DNA of 64,000 nucleotides from Pleodorina starrii (GCA_030267565.1 BRXU01000081.1:41026-105025), one strand, 5' to 3'. Shown: positions 35,111-44,276, counted from the stretch's first letter. The notes: a model not told the origin generated them from the sequence alone. Translations and numbers: made by a program.

Positions 35111-36793
35111 TTACTCCCCTGACTCCATCGAATTCTCAGCGTCGTCGGCCGCCCGACGCGCCTCGTACCCTGCTGCCCGGACGGCGTTCTGCACGAACGA
35201 AGCCCGCGCGCCTGTCGGCCCGCTGGTCTGCGTGGCGAACCCTTCCGGGCCACTCACCGCGCGCAACGGCTCATCTGCGCCACCAGCGCCACCGTTGCTG
35301 CGCCCCGGGCTGGCACCGGTGGCACCCGTGGGACCACCTGTGGTGCTCGACGTCTCCCCGGCCGGCCCGCTGCCCGTCCCGGCCGACTCTGCGCTTTGCG
35401 CAGCGGCACCTGATGGGCGCGGTCCGTGGCTGCCCGTACTGCTAGGACCCGACCCGGGAGCACTGGGGGCGCCACCCGGGGAGGACTCTCCGGGCCCAGT
35501 CTCAGGCTGTGCACCCGCAGGACCGCTACCACCACGTCCCTCGGCGGTGCTGACACCAGTGGCGCCGCCACCGGTATCACTAGATCCCTCACTGCTGGTT
35601 GAGATTCCGCTAGCTCCTGGAGCACCGCTGGCCTGTGCCGGAGCCCCCATGCCCTCACCTGCCCCAGAGCCGCCGGCAGCGCCAAAGCCGCCACTGGTGC
35701 GAGTGCTGGGACCGGTCCCACCACCACCGGCCAGGGCACCACCCTGACCACCGCCAGACATCCCACCGCCGGTCATGCCACCGCCGGTCATCCCACCGCC
35801 ACCCGCCCCGGCTCCGGCGGCTCGTGCCCCAGCACCACTGGCCAGCGTGCCGGCACCTGCGGTGGCTGCACCGATCAGCGCACCGGTGGCCAGCGCTCCA
35901 CCGGCCGCCACGAGGCTTCCTGCCCCCATACCCCGCGGACCCTCAGCCACCATCGGGGCCGCCACCCGAGCCAGGGCCGGGAGAGCCAGAGAGGCTCCCA
36001 CAACCATCACCAGGCCCACAAACAGGCCCACCATCTGATCCATCGGCTCTTCAGAGCCCTCTCCGACGTAGCCCTTAGCCAGGGCCAGGCCCACTCCCCA
36101 GATGATCGCGGCCACCGGTTTGAACAGCACTACAGCGATCAGCCACGACAACACCTTGTCGAAGCTCTTCTTGCCCTTGTCCGTGGTGGACACCGCGGCG
36201 AAGAACGCCAACAGCCCGGCCAGCACGGACGCCATGCCATACGAGAACAGGACCAGGAATGCGTTGACGAGCGACCCCAGCAACGCAATGAACGCCAGCA
36301 CCAGCACGATCACCGCCAACGCCGCGGAACTCTGGATGCCGCTGATCATTGCCTGCAACCCCAAGGTCTCAGCCATCTGCTCATTGACGTCCTGGCCACC
36401 GATCTGCTCAACCAGCCACGGGGAAATCTGCGAGCCGAAATCCAACCCCATTGACGTCGCCACCAGAGCGATAGCCACGGCAGCCACGCTGCGCAGCATC
36501 GATGCGATCAAGCCCTCCACCGATCCCCGGCTCTGCTCCCGTGCGATCCGCACGCAACCAAAGGCCATGCCGATCACACCGAACAGCGGAAGCAACGCCC
36601 GGGTGGCCTCCACCGCACGCATGGCCGCCGACCCCTCGCCCATTCCAGGGGCCTCGATCGACAACCACCAGGTGCCCAGCCATTGCACCGTGTCGAACAG
36701 CGCAGTCAGCACCACCCCGGCCAGCCACGTCAATATCGCCTCGACCCCACCTTCGGCCGCTGAGGCCGCCATCTCACCAAGACGTTCGAGCAT
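35111..36793 (-). CDS. TrbL/VirB6-like membrane channel protein
   Basis: A 560-aa protein starting MLERLGEM. Residues about 20-290 contain six to seven hydrophobic helices, matching TrbL/VirB6 inner-membrane channel proteins. From about residue 300 the sequence becomes an unusual Gly/Ala/Ser/Thr-rich tail with repeated MTGGG/MSGGG motifs, likely disordered. The ATG overlaps the upstream stop (TGATG). VirB6-type proteins form part of the DNA path through the membrane. The low-complexity tail is longer than usual. Confidence 0.82.
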   Translation of the reverse strand: MLERLGEMAASAAEGGVEAILTWLAGVVLTALFDTVQWLGTWWLSIEAPGMGEGSAAMRAVEATRALLPLFGVIGMAFGCVRIAREQSRGSVEGLIASMLRSVAAVAIALVATSMGLDFGSQISPWLVEQIGGQDVNEQMAETLGLQAMISGIQSSAALAVIVLVLAFIALLGSLVNAFLVLFSYGMASVLAGLLAFFAAVSTTDKGKKSFDKVLSWLIAVVLFKPVAAIIWGVGLALAKGYVGEGSEEPMDQMVGLFVGLVMVVGASLALPALARVAAPMVAEGPRGMGAGSLVAAGGALATGALIGAATAGAGTLASGAGARAAGAGAGGGGMTGGGMTGGGMSGGGQGGALAGGGGTGPSTRTSGGFGAAGGSGAGEGMGAPAQASGAPGASGISTSSEGSSDTGGGATGVSTAEGRGGSGPAGAQPETGPGESSPGGAPSAPGSGPSSTGSHGPRPSGAAAQSAESAGTGSGPAGETSSTTGGPTGATGASPGRSNGGAGGADEPLRAVSGPEGFATQTSGPTGARASFVQNAVRAAGYEARRAADDAENSMESGE

Positions 36794-37587
36794 CACGGGC
36801 CCCAAGTCACGGACGGCGAGGTAGTGGCAAAGTCAACCGTCATGAGCTGCTGGCCGGATGCCGGCTCAACCCGCCAATCCCCGTCCTCCCATACAAGATC
36901 GACTTGCCCGACTGCCTGCTGACGAACGCCTGCATCGTTGTCAAAGCTCATATAGATGTTGAATGACGCTCGATCTTTGCTGGCCTCTCGCACGTCGTAG
37001 CCATCAAACTCGGCACTGCGCATCGCTGCCGGGTCTGTCGCCGGGGCGCTTCCACTGCTGATCTGCTCGGCTCGGTCAAGCAGCTCGTCCCGATCAGGGC
37101 CTTCGGCAACGGCTACCTTGATGCTGTCCTGCGCCTCAGTACCCGAGGGATCGACAACCACGGCGTAGTTAGCGGCCGCCATTAGGGCCCCGGCGGGAGT
37201 GTGGGCGTAACCCACGCGTAGACCGGAGTCTCGCTTCTCGCATCCACCAAAATCCGTGGACATCGGCACGACGTTGTAACCGGCCGACACCCACTCATCG
37301 ACCTCGGGCGCCTTATCTTCGACCGAGCCAGCGTCGGTGGACAGCTCCGCCTGGCACGGATAGGCGAAATCCTCGGAAGAAGAGCCCAACAATCCATCCA
37401 CCTCAGGAGCAGCCTCCGAGGCCGGCGCATGCGCGTTCTCCTCGACGGGATTGGCCTGCTCGTTGGGTTCTACCGTGATGGTGCGGACCAGCAAGGCCAT
37501 GATTACCAGCGCCGCCAGCACTCCGACCGCTACGGCTGCACCCAGCCACCGCGGACGATTCTTCTGCTGCGTTCGTTCCTGCTTCAT
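36793..37587 (-). CDS. Single-span membrane transfer protein (VirB8/TcpC-like position)
   Basis: A 264-aa protein with a short basic cytoplasmic end (MKQERTQQKNRPRW), one transmembrane helix (about residues 17-39) and a secreted domain of about 220 residues containing two Cys near residues 77 and 116. The domain ends with a QVDLVWEDGDWRVEP strand typical of NTF2-like VirB8/TcpC folds. It probably scaffolds the channel. The start was chosen at the ATG preceded by GGAGGACAGGACAG. Confidence 0.72.
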   Translation of the reverse strand: MKQERTQQKNRPRWLGAAVAVGVLAALVIMALLVRTITVEPNEQANPVEENAHAPASEAAPEVDGLLGSSSEDFAYPCQAELSTDAGSVEDKAPEVDEWVSAGYNVVPMSTDFGGCEKRDSGLRVGYAHTPAGALMAAANYAVVVDPSGTEAQDSIKVAVAEGPDRDELLDRAEQISSGSAPATDPAAMRSAEFDGYDVREASKDRASFNIYMSFDNDAGVRQQAVGQVDLVWEDGDWRVEPASGQQLMTVDFATTSPSVTWGP

Positions 37588-37675
37588 CTGTCCTGTCCTC
37601 CCAGTGGGGCGTCGTATTCCGGGGCGCGGTTGCGGACCTGCAAGGGGCAGGCCCACAACCGCGCAGGGATCGGTA

Positions 37676-37954
37676 TCAGCCGATGATGACGTTCCAGATC
37701 GTGCCGGCGGCGCCGAGAAGGGCAGCGGCCACCAGCGGCCAGATCGGAGCTTCGATCTCGTTGCCGTGCCGGCGGTTCCGACCGGCGGAGACCAGGCCGA
37801 AGATGAAGAAGACGAACAGCACGATGCCGGCGCCCCACAGGATCCAGGACACGATCAGATTGAAGTTGTCCAGACCCGGAGGTGCCTCAGGGGAAACGTT
37901 GATCGCCTGCATCACAGTGGTCTGGGCAGTGACGTAGAGAGGGGGAATGTTCAT
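37676..37954 (-). CDS. Small two-helix transfer protein (pilin/DUF6112-like)
   Basis: A 92-aa protein with two hydrophobic helices (about residues 33-56 and 74-91) separated by a basic loop (SAGRNRRHGNEIE). Size and layout fit the VirB2/TrbC pilin class or the small membrane proteins of actinobacterial transfer operons. A GGAGAAGTAGTC ribosome region precedes the ATG. It sits between the DUF6668-like and VirB8-like genes. Confidence 0.7.
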   Translation of the reverse strand: MNIPPLYVTAQTTVMQAINVSPEAPPGLDNFNLIVSWILWGAGIVLFVFFIFGLVSAGRNRRHGNEIEAPIWPLVAAALLGAAGTIWNVIIG

Positions 37955-37956
37955 GA

Positions 37957-38637
37957 CTACTTCTCCTTTCGGGGGGAGCTCGTCCGGGTGGCGAGCTTGT
38001 CGAGGGCCTCGATCACTTTCCGGGATCGAGTCACCCCCAGATCGAGGGCCGGGGCCGCGGACTCGCGCAGCTCCGGCAAGAACGGGATCGTGTACCCGCC
38101 GCCTTTGACCATTCGCAGGACCGCGCGGGCCCGGCGGCGGCAGTCCTTGGAGACCAGCTCGGCGGGCCGGTCGTGGACGATGACCACGGCTACCGCCTCC
38201 CAGGGCACGATCCCGGCGTGGGAAGCCTGCACCAGCTCTTGGGTGGCATCGAGAGCAGTGCGGGTGCAGGAGGTGACTACCGCGGCGCGGGCAGACCATG
38301 GCGGCTCAGAGTCGGCGCCGTCGTACACGTGCGCACCGCACGCGGCGGCCAGAGTGGACACTCCCACCCCACCGGCCGCGCCGATCAGCCACAAGCCCTT
38401 GCCGGACCCGGTGTCTTCCACACCGGTGCGACCCAACAACGAGGCCGCGGTGCCCAGCACTGGATCGGTGTCGATCGGCTCGGGACCGGCCTCCTCTTCT
38501 TCTGGGGGAAGCACGAAGGGGTTGCCTCCACCCGGGGCCACCGGCCGCACCGGGCGGTCCAGTGGCGCAGCTGAGGGGGCCGCCGTGTCCTGGTCCTGCC
38601 TGCCTGCCTGGGTGTCTTTGTCCTGGTTGGTAATCAC
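37957..38637 (-). CDS. DUF6668-like protein with degenerate P-loop
   Basis: A 226-aa protein with a disordered acidic N-terminus (about 1-75), then LWLIGAAGGVGVSTLAAA (about 82-99). This resembles the MinD/ParA Walker A motif but has Val where the invariant Lys should be, so ATP hydrolysis is doubtful. It resembles DUF6668 proteins found in actinobacterial plasmids, here by recollection of the motif. The GTG start has GGAGG 4 nt upstream. It may be a pseudo-ATPase partner of the ParA-like protein encoded just upstream. Confidence 0.7.
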   Translation of the reverse strand: MITNQDKDTQAGRQDQDTAAPSAAPLDRPVRPVAPGGGNPFVLPPEEEEAGPEPIDTDPVLGTAASLLGRTGVEDTGSGKGLWLIGAAGGVGVSTLAAACGAHVYDGADSEPPWSARAAVVTSCTRTALDATQELVQASHAGIVPWEAVAVVIVHDRPAELVSKDCRRRARAVLRMVKGGGYTIPFLPELRESAAPALDLGVTRSRKVIEALDKLATRTSSPRKEK

Positions 38638-38698
38638 TTCTCCTCCTTTCGGGCTGTGGCCAGCACGAGGCTGGGGTGCTGAGTGTTGAGGTGGGGCA

Positions 38699-40174
38699 TT
38701 AGAACTCCGCGATCACAGCTGCGGCTGCCAACTGCCATGCCCGTCGAGTGGGGCCTGAGAGGTCCTGGGCGCGCATCCGGCCCTGCACCAGCGCCTGATC
38801 GAAAGGCACGATGTGGGCCGAGCGCACGATCGGAGCGAACTCGCCCACGATTTCCTGGGCTTTGAGGGAGTGCTGGGGGTGGACTTCCGAGACGATTACC
38901 ACCGCGTTGCGGGCCAGTTGCGCGGCGTGACCACCGCGGGCGTGGAGGGCCTGGAGGGAGTTGACCGCGCCCTGGGCCTTGTCCGACTCAGAGGTGGTGG
39001 CGATCACCACCTGGTCGGTGTGGTCGATCATCCGCGTGAAGTTCTCCCCACGGGTCGAGTTGCCCGAGTCCATGATGATCAGCCGCCAGTTGCGGGAGGC
39101 GACCTCATGCAGCAGGTCCACCTCGGCTCCGGTAATGCGGTGATCGTGCTCGGGCCGCTCATCAGAGCGCAGCACGTCGAAAGCGTCCTCGGGCTGGTGG
39201 TGGACGAACGCGGCCAAGTCAGCCTTGCTCGCCCCGGCCTTCAAGAACTGCGGGGCAGCAGTGATGAGGTCCAGCACCGTAGCGCTGTGTACCCCCGAGT
39301 GGGTCCGCCACCCCAGGGTCCCCAACGACTCGTTGTTATCCCAGGCCAGTACTCCACCACCACCGGCGCGGGCCAGTTCAGCGGCCAGTCGGATCACCGT
39401 GGGCGTCTTGTTCGCCCCGCCCTTGGAGTTGAGTACGGCCACCGTGCGGGAACCGATCCAATGGCGCGACAGGGCATCCACCGCTGCGCGCTGGCGCAGC
39501 TCGGACTCGGAAGGGCCAACTTTGAGCCCGAAGACCCGGTTGAGCCAACCCTGCCAGCCCTGCTCGGCCGGGTCGGGGGTGACCGGGGAGTTGTTCTGCA
39601 AGAAGTTCGGGGTATGGTCCGCAGCGCCGGCGACGCTGCGGCTCTCCGCCGGCGGCGCAGTTACCGGCGTTGCGGCGGTCCCCTCTGCCGGGCCCTGTGC
39701 CGGCGGGGCCGGGGTCTTCGTGACCAGGAACGGATTGCCCCCGGAGGGCTTCTCCGCGGTGGGATCAGCCCCAACCGCGGCGTCGGCTTCTTGTGCCTGC
39801 GCCGGGACGCTTTCCTCGACGTCCTGTGGGGCCGGCTCCTCCACATCCTCCGGGGCAACCTCATCGAGTGCTCCCGGTGCCGTGGTCGCCGGCTCCTCAG
39901 CGGGCGCCTGACGTGCCGGGGTCTCTTCGGCGGCCGGGGCCGGCGCGTTGGAAACCCGTCCATCGGCGGAGACCGTCAGCACGTGCATCCCTGAGGGATC
40001 CATGGTCACTGCCCGAGTCGGTTCCCCGGTTGTTCCAGCGACCTCGCTGGAGAGCTTCACCAGCGCCCGCCGGGCGGAGGCCACGTTCTCGTGCTGCTCA
40101 GCCAGCTCCTGTTGGTCCGGGCCCATGGTGACCGTCATGGCTCCGGTCTCGGTGATCGTCGCGTGCAGCTCCAT
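38699..40174 (-). CDS. ParA/MinD-like ATPase of transfer operon
   Basis: A 491-aa protein with a long, Pro/Ala/Glu-rich disordered N-terminal half (to about 190) and a C-terminal ParA-like domain. The P-loop reads NSKGGANKT, a deviant Walker A in which Asn replaces the usual Gly, and both lysines are kept. A MDSGNSTRG segment matches the switch II region. Such ATPases in transfer operons are thought to position the secretion machine or DNA; they are distinct from the plasmid ParA at 47942. It overlaps the upstream gene by TGATG. Confidence 0.83.
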   Translation of the reverse strand: MELHATITETGAMTVTMGPDQQELAEQHENVASARRALVKLSSEVAGTTGEPTRAVTMDPSGMHVLTVSADGRVSNAPAPAAEETPARQAPAEEPATTAPGALDEVAPEDVEEPAPQDVEESVPAQAQEADAAVGADPTAEKPSGGNPFLVTKTPAPPAQGPAEGTAATPVTAPPAESRSVAGAADHTPNFLQNNSPVTPDPAEQGWQGWLNRVFGLKVGPSESELRQRAAVDALSRHWIGSRTVAVLNSKGGANKTPTVIRLAAELARAGGGGVLAWDNNESLGTLGWRTHSGVHSATVLDLITAAPQFLKAGASKADLAAFVHHQPEDAFDVLRSDERPEHDHRITGAEVDLLHEVASRNWRLIIMDSGNSTRGENFTRMIDHTDQVVIATTSESDKAQGAVNSLQALHARGGHAAQLARNAVVIVSEVHPQHSLKAQEIVGEFAPIVRSAHIVPFDQALVQGRMRAQDLSGPTRRAWQLAAAAVIAEF

Positions 40175-41760
40175 CACTTCTCCTTATCCTCGGGGGCTGT
40201 CGAAGCGTCCCCGTCCGTCGTCTTCGGCTTGTCCTGCTGTGTGCTCGACTGCCCAGTCGGGGTTGTTGCCGGGTTCGGGGCGGTCTCGGTCACGGCGTAC
40301 ACCTGGCCGTTCTCCTCCACCACGGCCAGGCCACCGTCTGTGATCAGCGCCGGCACTGAGGCTTTGGGGTCCCCGGCATCCAGGGCGGTGCCCGCTCGGG
40401 AGAGCCGGGCACTGGTCTCATCGCCGGTCCCGGTCACCCACAGGTGACCGGCCGAGGCTTGGGCTGATTCCGGCAGTACCGTCACCGTCACGGCCTCGAA
40501 ATCCACCGACACCCGCCCCAGAGACACCAGCGCCCCGGCCGGGTCCCATTGCGGCTGTCCTGTCCCGGTGGAGCCCTTCACCGCCTCGGACACCAACTGC
40601 GTCACCTCCGTCTCGCCCTCCCCGGCAGTGACCTCCAGGAGCGCGAACTCACCGGTGCTCTTCTCCCCGGCGAACTGGACCGCCACCAGCGACCCTCGCC
40701 CAGCCGGGAACGCCGTCACCTTCATGCCCTTGGGCGCTTTCACGGTGGCTGGCTCCGGTAGCTCCGGGCTTTCCTCGGTGATCTTCCACAGTCGGCCGGT
40801 CTGGGGGTCCGCAGCAATCACGGCCCCACCATCGGCGGCGACCGCATCGGCCCCAGCAGGCACAATCCGCTTCTGGACGCTGTTGCCCGCCAGCACCCCG
40901 GCGGTCTGATCTGCTCCGACGATCAGCGGCTCCCCACCTTCCAGCACCACCTCAGCGCGCTCGGGCAGCTGGACCTCAGCGAACTGCTCGCCCTCCTGGT
41001 CCATCACCGCCAACCGGCCCCCACTCCCGGACACGGCCAGCCGCGGCGTACCGTTGTCGGTCCACACCGCCAGCCCGGTCGGCTCGAAGGGGGCCGCCAC
41101 GCGCTTGACCTCCCGACCGCTCTCGGCTTGGCGGGTGACCACATCGCGGTCCTCGACCATCACCAGCCGCCCTGCGGCGTCCTGGCGCACGGGCACCCGA
41201 TCCTCGGCCGGGGCCGACCACTTCGCGTAGGTGGACCACCCCGCCGGGGGCGCCACCGGCAGCTGGGTGGGCCCCGGCGCCGGCAGCACGACCTCGGCGC
41301 TGGAGTCCTCCCCGAGCAGCTGGGCGCCCACCGGCACCGCGACCCCGGCCAGCACGAACAATCCGGTCAGCGCGTAACCGGCCTGCCGCTTGGTCAGCGT
41401 GCGCGGGTCCCACCGCCGGCCCCGCCGGGTCCCACCGGCGGCCGCGGCCATGCTCCCGGTCCTCGCCACACCAGCAGCAACCGGGGGCGGGCCAGGGGCC
41501 TCGTGCAGCTCCACCAAGGTGCCCTCATCCACGTCCACGACCATTTGGTACACCTGGTTGTCGTCAGTGATCCCCTCGACCCGGCACCGCCGTTTCCCCA
41601 TGGCCTCGCACACCGCCAATGCGGCATCACGAGCCGCCAGGGCCACCGACCCGACCTCATCGACGGCGACTGCCGCCCGCTTGCCCCCACACACCGCCAG
41701 AGCCTCGTGGGAAGTCATCGTGACCACGATCAGCGGCCACCGGTGGACCACCCCACTCAT
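40174..41760 (-). CDS. Membrane-anchored beta-propeller-like transfer protein
   Basis: A 528-aa protein starting MSGVVHRWPL. A cytoplasmic region of about 105 residues is followed by one transmembrane helix (about 127-147, GYALTGLFVLAGVAVPVGAQ) and a large outer domain rich in short beta strands with repeated G/W/D patterns (for example FEPTGLAVWTDNGTPRLAVS), resembling a beta-propeller. It probably forms part of the cell-envelope complex. The family could not be named. It is coupled to both neighbours by TGATG overlaps. Confidence 0.6.
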   Translation of the reverse strand: MSGVVHRWPLIVVTMTSHEALAVCGGKRAAVAVDEVGSVALAARDAALAVCEAMGKRRCRVEGITDDNQVYQMVVDVDEGTLVELHEAPGPPPVAAGVARTGSMAAAAGGTRRGRRWDPRTLTKRQAGYALTGLFVLAGVAVPVGAQLLGEDSSAEVVLPAPGPTQLPVAPPAGWSTYAKWSAPAEDRVPVRQDAAGRLVMVEDRDVVTRQAESGREVKRVAAPFEPTGLAVWTDNGTPRLAVSGSGGRLAVMDQEGEQFAEVQLPERAEVVLEGGEPLIVGADQTAGVLAGNSVQKRIVPAGADAVAADGGAVIAADPQTGRLWKITEESPELPEPATVKAPKGMKVTAFPAGRGSLVAVQFAGEKSTGEFALLEVTAGEGETEVTQLVSEAVKGSTGTGQPQWDPAGALVSLGRVSVDFEAVTVTVLPESAQASAGHLWVTGTGDETSARLSRAGTALDAGDPKASVPALITDGGLAVVEENGQVYAVTETAPNPATTPTGQSSTQQDKPKTTDGDASTAPEDKEK

Positions 41761-42401
41761 CACTGCCCTCCTGTCTCGGCGGGGTCCATGTCGCGCAGCT
41801 GGTGTCCCACGACCTCCCACGCACCGTCGTGCTTCTCCAGGTAGAGAGTCACCTGCCGCCGCCCCGTGCCCGGGGCCGGCTCCTCGTCGCGGCTGATCCA
41901 GCTCCAGGTCACTTCGTAGACCCGAATCGCCTTATCCGGTGCCACGTCCCGAGCCGCGTCCCCGATCGCCGCCACCGCCCGAGCCTCGCTGTAGGCCCGG
42001 TGCTCGGAGGGCTTCAACCAGGCGCCCTGCGAGGAATTGCGCTGCGGCTCGATCTGATTGGCCGCCCACTCCTCGGACATCAGCGGCTTGGCGCGGATCG
42101 CCGCGGCCGTCTCGGTACGGTCGGTGGCCGTGTCCCAGGAGTGCAGCATCAGCGCGGCCGTGTGCGCGGTGGACTCCACATCGGAGCGGTCCGCGTCCCC
42201 CGGCACCGGGAACGTGCTATCCCCCGGCACCGCCGGGGTCGCCGGGACAGTAGGGGTGCTGGCAGTGCTGCTGGAAGCGGCCGCATTCGTGGGAGAGGTG
42301 GTGGCCTGCTGGGACGTCTGCTCAGCGCCCGCCCCGCAACCCACCAGGGGCAGGGCGCACAGGACCAGGACAGCACTCAGATGGTGACGGTGGCGGATCA
42401 T
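41760..42401 (-). CDS. Transfer-operon lipoprotein
   Basis: A 213-aa secreted protein with a lipobox: MIRHRHHLSAVLVLCALPLVGC, where Cys22 would be lipidated. A Ser/Thr/Pro-rich spacer (about 26-70) leads to a small alpha/beta domain with RVYEVTWSWISRDE and QVTLYLEKHDGAWEVVG strands of NTF2-like character. The ATG overlaps the upstream stop (ATGA). A VirB7-like or TcpC-like envelope role is likely from position. Confidence 0.75.
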   Translation of the reverse strand: MIRHRHHLSAVLVLCALPLVGCGAGAEQTSQQATTSPTNAAASSSTASTPTVPATPAVPGDSTFPVPGDADRSDVESTAHTAALMLHSWDTATDRTETAAAIRAKPLMSEEWAANQIEPQRNSSQGAWLKPSEHRAYSEARAVAAIGDAARDVAPDKAIRVYEVTWSWISRDEEPAPGTGRRQVTLYLEKHDGAWEVVGHQLRDMDPAETGGQ

Positions 42402-43516
42402 CTCGGCCACGCTCCCTTCTCTTTGAGGATCGGTTCGGGGTCGATGTTGTAGCCCTCGTAGGGGAAAACGACGTCCGGGGCGGAGGGCTCGTAAATCTCG
42501 AAGTGCAGGTGCGTGGCCACCGCGCCCAGGCCGGCCTTGTTGCCCTCGGTGCCGATCACGTCCCCACGGGAAAGTTTCTGGCCCTTCTTCACCGAATAGG
42601 AGTTCAGGTGGCAGAAGGCGAACCCGAAATCGGGGTCATCGCCGTTCTCCTTGGCGATCACGCACCCGTCCTCGTTGTTGAACCCGGTGATGCGCAGATC
42701 GGTCGGCGCGATCACCGGACCCCCCGAACCTGAGCCGGTACCGGGGGTGGCAATATCCACCCCCACGTGGTCCTGCGCCCAAGCAGGCAGGCCCGGGACG
42801 TTGCGCCGCCCGTAGCCGGACGTGAACTTGCCCCCGGGTAGGGGTGTGGTCCACTCCCCGTCGCCCAGGTCCCCGTCCCATTCCTTGGCACCGGTGGGCA
42901 CCTCGCAGTCAGCGGAGAACTCCACCTGCCCACCGTCGAGGATCGTGGTCACGTACTTCTGGGTCTCCGCGAACGGCGGCACCCCCTTGTACTGGGCCAC
43001 CGCACCGGGGCCGGCGTTGTAAGCGGCCAGCATCAGGCGCACCAGCTGGTCCGCGTCATCGCCGGCCAGGTCCTTCACCTCATCGCGCAGGGCAGCCATA
43101 TAGCGCCCATAGGCCAGAATCGCATCCTCGGGATTGGTGACGTCCCCACCTTGGCCGTACCGGGCCCAGGTATCAGGCATGAACTGGGCGATCCCCTGCG
43201 CCCCGGCGGAGCTACCAGCGTTGGGATCCCAGTTGGACTCCTGTTTGAGCTGGGCAGCGACCACACTGACCGGCAATCCCGCTTCCTCAGCGGCCGCCTC
43301 CACCCACGGGCCCCAACCATTGGGAACGTTGATCAGCCCATCCTTTGACTCTTCGCCGGATACCACCGCGGCCGGGGCGCAACCATTGGCCGAAGCCTGG
43401 GTCTGCGTCAGCACCGCAAGACCCGCCACACCGACCACCGGCACCGCCGTCAGCAAGAGCGCACCCACGGTCACCGCGGCCACCAGGCCACCGCTGCCCT
43501 TGGACTCTTCGCTCAC
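42398..43516 (-). CDS. Bifunctional lytic transglycosylase / M23 peptidase
   Basis: A 372-aa cell-wall hydrolase that opens peptidoglycan for the secretion machine (VirB1-like role). An N-terminal membrane anchor (about 11-38) is followed by an SLT domain with catalytic Glu93 (QESNWDPNAGSSAGAQGIAQ) and a C-terminal M23 peptidase with HVGVDI and HLHFEI zinc motifs. SLT plus M23 fusions are frequent in Gram-positive conjugation operons. The GTG start has GGAGG 5 nt upstream. It is the first gene of the operon. Confidence 0.9.
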   Translation of the reverse strand: MSEESKGSGGLVAAVTVGALLLTAVPVVGVAGLAVLTQTQASANGCAPAAVVSGEESKDGLINVPNGWGPWVEAAAEEAGLPVSVVAAQLKQESNWDPNAGSSAGAQGIAQFMPDTWARYGQGGDVTNPEDAILAYGRYMAALRDEVKDLAGDDADQLVRLMLAAYNAGPGAVAQYKGVPPFAETQKYVTTILDGGQVEFSADCEVPTGAKEWDGDLGDGEWTTPLPGGKFTSGYGRRNVPGLPAWAQDHVGVDIATPGTGSGSGGPVIAPTDLRITGFNNEDGCVIAKENGDDPDFGFAFCHLNSYSVKKGQKLSRGDVIGTEGNKAGLGAVATHLHFEIYEPSAPDVVFPYEGYNIDPEPILKEKGAWPR

Positions 43517-43547
43517 ACCAACCTCCGGTCCCATCAACAATCATTCA

Positions 43548-43575
43548 GGGTTATCCTCTATAAAAAGTGTAACCC
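43548..43575. promoter_or_regulatory. Candidate operator/promoter of transfer operon
   Basis: GGGTTA (43548-43553) and TAACCC (43570-43575) form an inverted repeat around AT-rich TATAAAAAG/TATAGA bases that could be the leftward -10. It lies between the transfer operon and the divergent HTH gene. Confidence 0.45.
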
Positions 43576-43634
43576 GTTTTATTCGCGGCGTGCGTCATCA
43601 CGCTGTATCCGTTTAAGTGAGAGGACAGTGGAGA

Positions 43635-43961
43635 ATGGGACGCATGCCAGCCCCGATCCAACCCCGAGGTCAGAGCGACGCAGTGCATGCGGCCGCTGTG
43701 GCCCTGGGAAACACCGTGCGCCTCGCGATCATTCACGAGCTCGCGCAGGGCCCTCTCCTCGGCCCAGACCTCATCACCCGTCTCGGCCTGCCCTCAGGGA
43801 CCGTGGGACCGCACCTGGAGCTCCTTCGAGGCCAAGGGGTTATCACGTCCACTCCGCAACCCGGGAGGGGCCGCCCCACACTTCACACGCTGGATATGGA
43901 CAGGACCCGTGAGCTGCTGGATATCTGGACCGCGTATCTGCTGAACCAAAACACGCTCTGA
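43635..43961 (+). CDS. ArsR-like winged-helix regulator
   Basis: A 108-aa protein (ATG at 43635; GTG 43617 and ATG 43644 are also possible). It has the ArsR/MarR winged-helix layout, with VRLAIIHELAQGPLLGPDL, LPSGTVGPHLELLRGQGVI for the recognition helix region, and a wing rich in Pro/Arg. No metal-binding cysteines are seen, so it is unlikely to be a metal sensor. Divergent from the transfer operon across a candidate operator, it is a likely repressor of transfer. Confidence 0.78.
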   Translation: MGRMPAPIQPRGQSDAVHAAAVALGNTVRLAIIHELAQGPLLGPDLITRLGLPSGTVGPHLELLRGQGVITSTPQPGRGRPTLHTLDMDRTRELLDIWTAYLLNQNTL

Positions 43962-44243
43962 CCTATCGCGGCACACCACTCCGACACATCTCCCTGAGGC
44001 GCTACTGGCCTTGTCGTCCGGCGGACCTTCCTGGGGCGCCTACAGCGATGATATGTATGCAAAGGACTGCTTCCCAATGTGCGCCACCGACCATTCATTG
44101 GCCGTGATCAGCGGGGAAAGCAACGCGGAAGCGCATGGGAAACCGACTGAACCCTCTGCTTTTTGTCCCCGACATAGGGGACGTCCTCCCCGCCATGCTG
44201 GCCTTATCGAGCTGCCCACCCAACGACACGCACGGAAAGGGTG
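43962..44243. other. Intergenic region upstream of RHH gene
   Basis: About 280 bases with no supported gene. A small hairpin (GTCCCC at 44165-44170 with GGGGAC at 44177-44182) is preceded by a T-run. A small regulatory RNA cannot be excluded in this replication-control area, but no promoter or terminator pair was established. Confidence 0.35.
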
Positions 44244-44259
44244 CGTCATGTACATGACG
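44244..44259. promoter_or_regulatory. Palindromic operator upstream of RHH gene
   Basis: CGTCATGTACATGACG is a perfect 16-bp palindrome ending 17 nt before the RHH start codon, in the promoter position. It is the likely autoregulatory operator of that protein. Confidence 0.55.
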
Positions 44260-44276
44260 TGTGGCAAGCTAACGCT

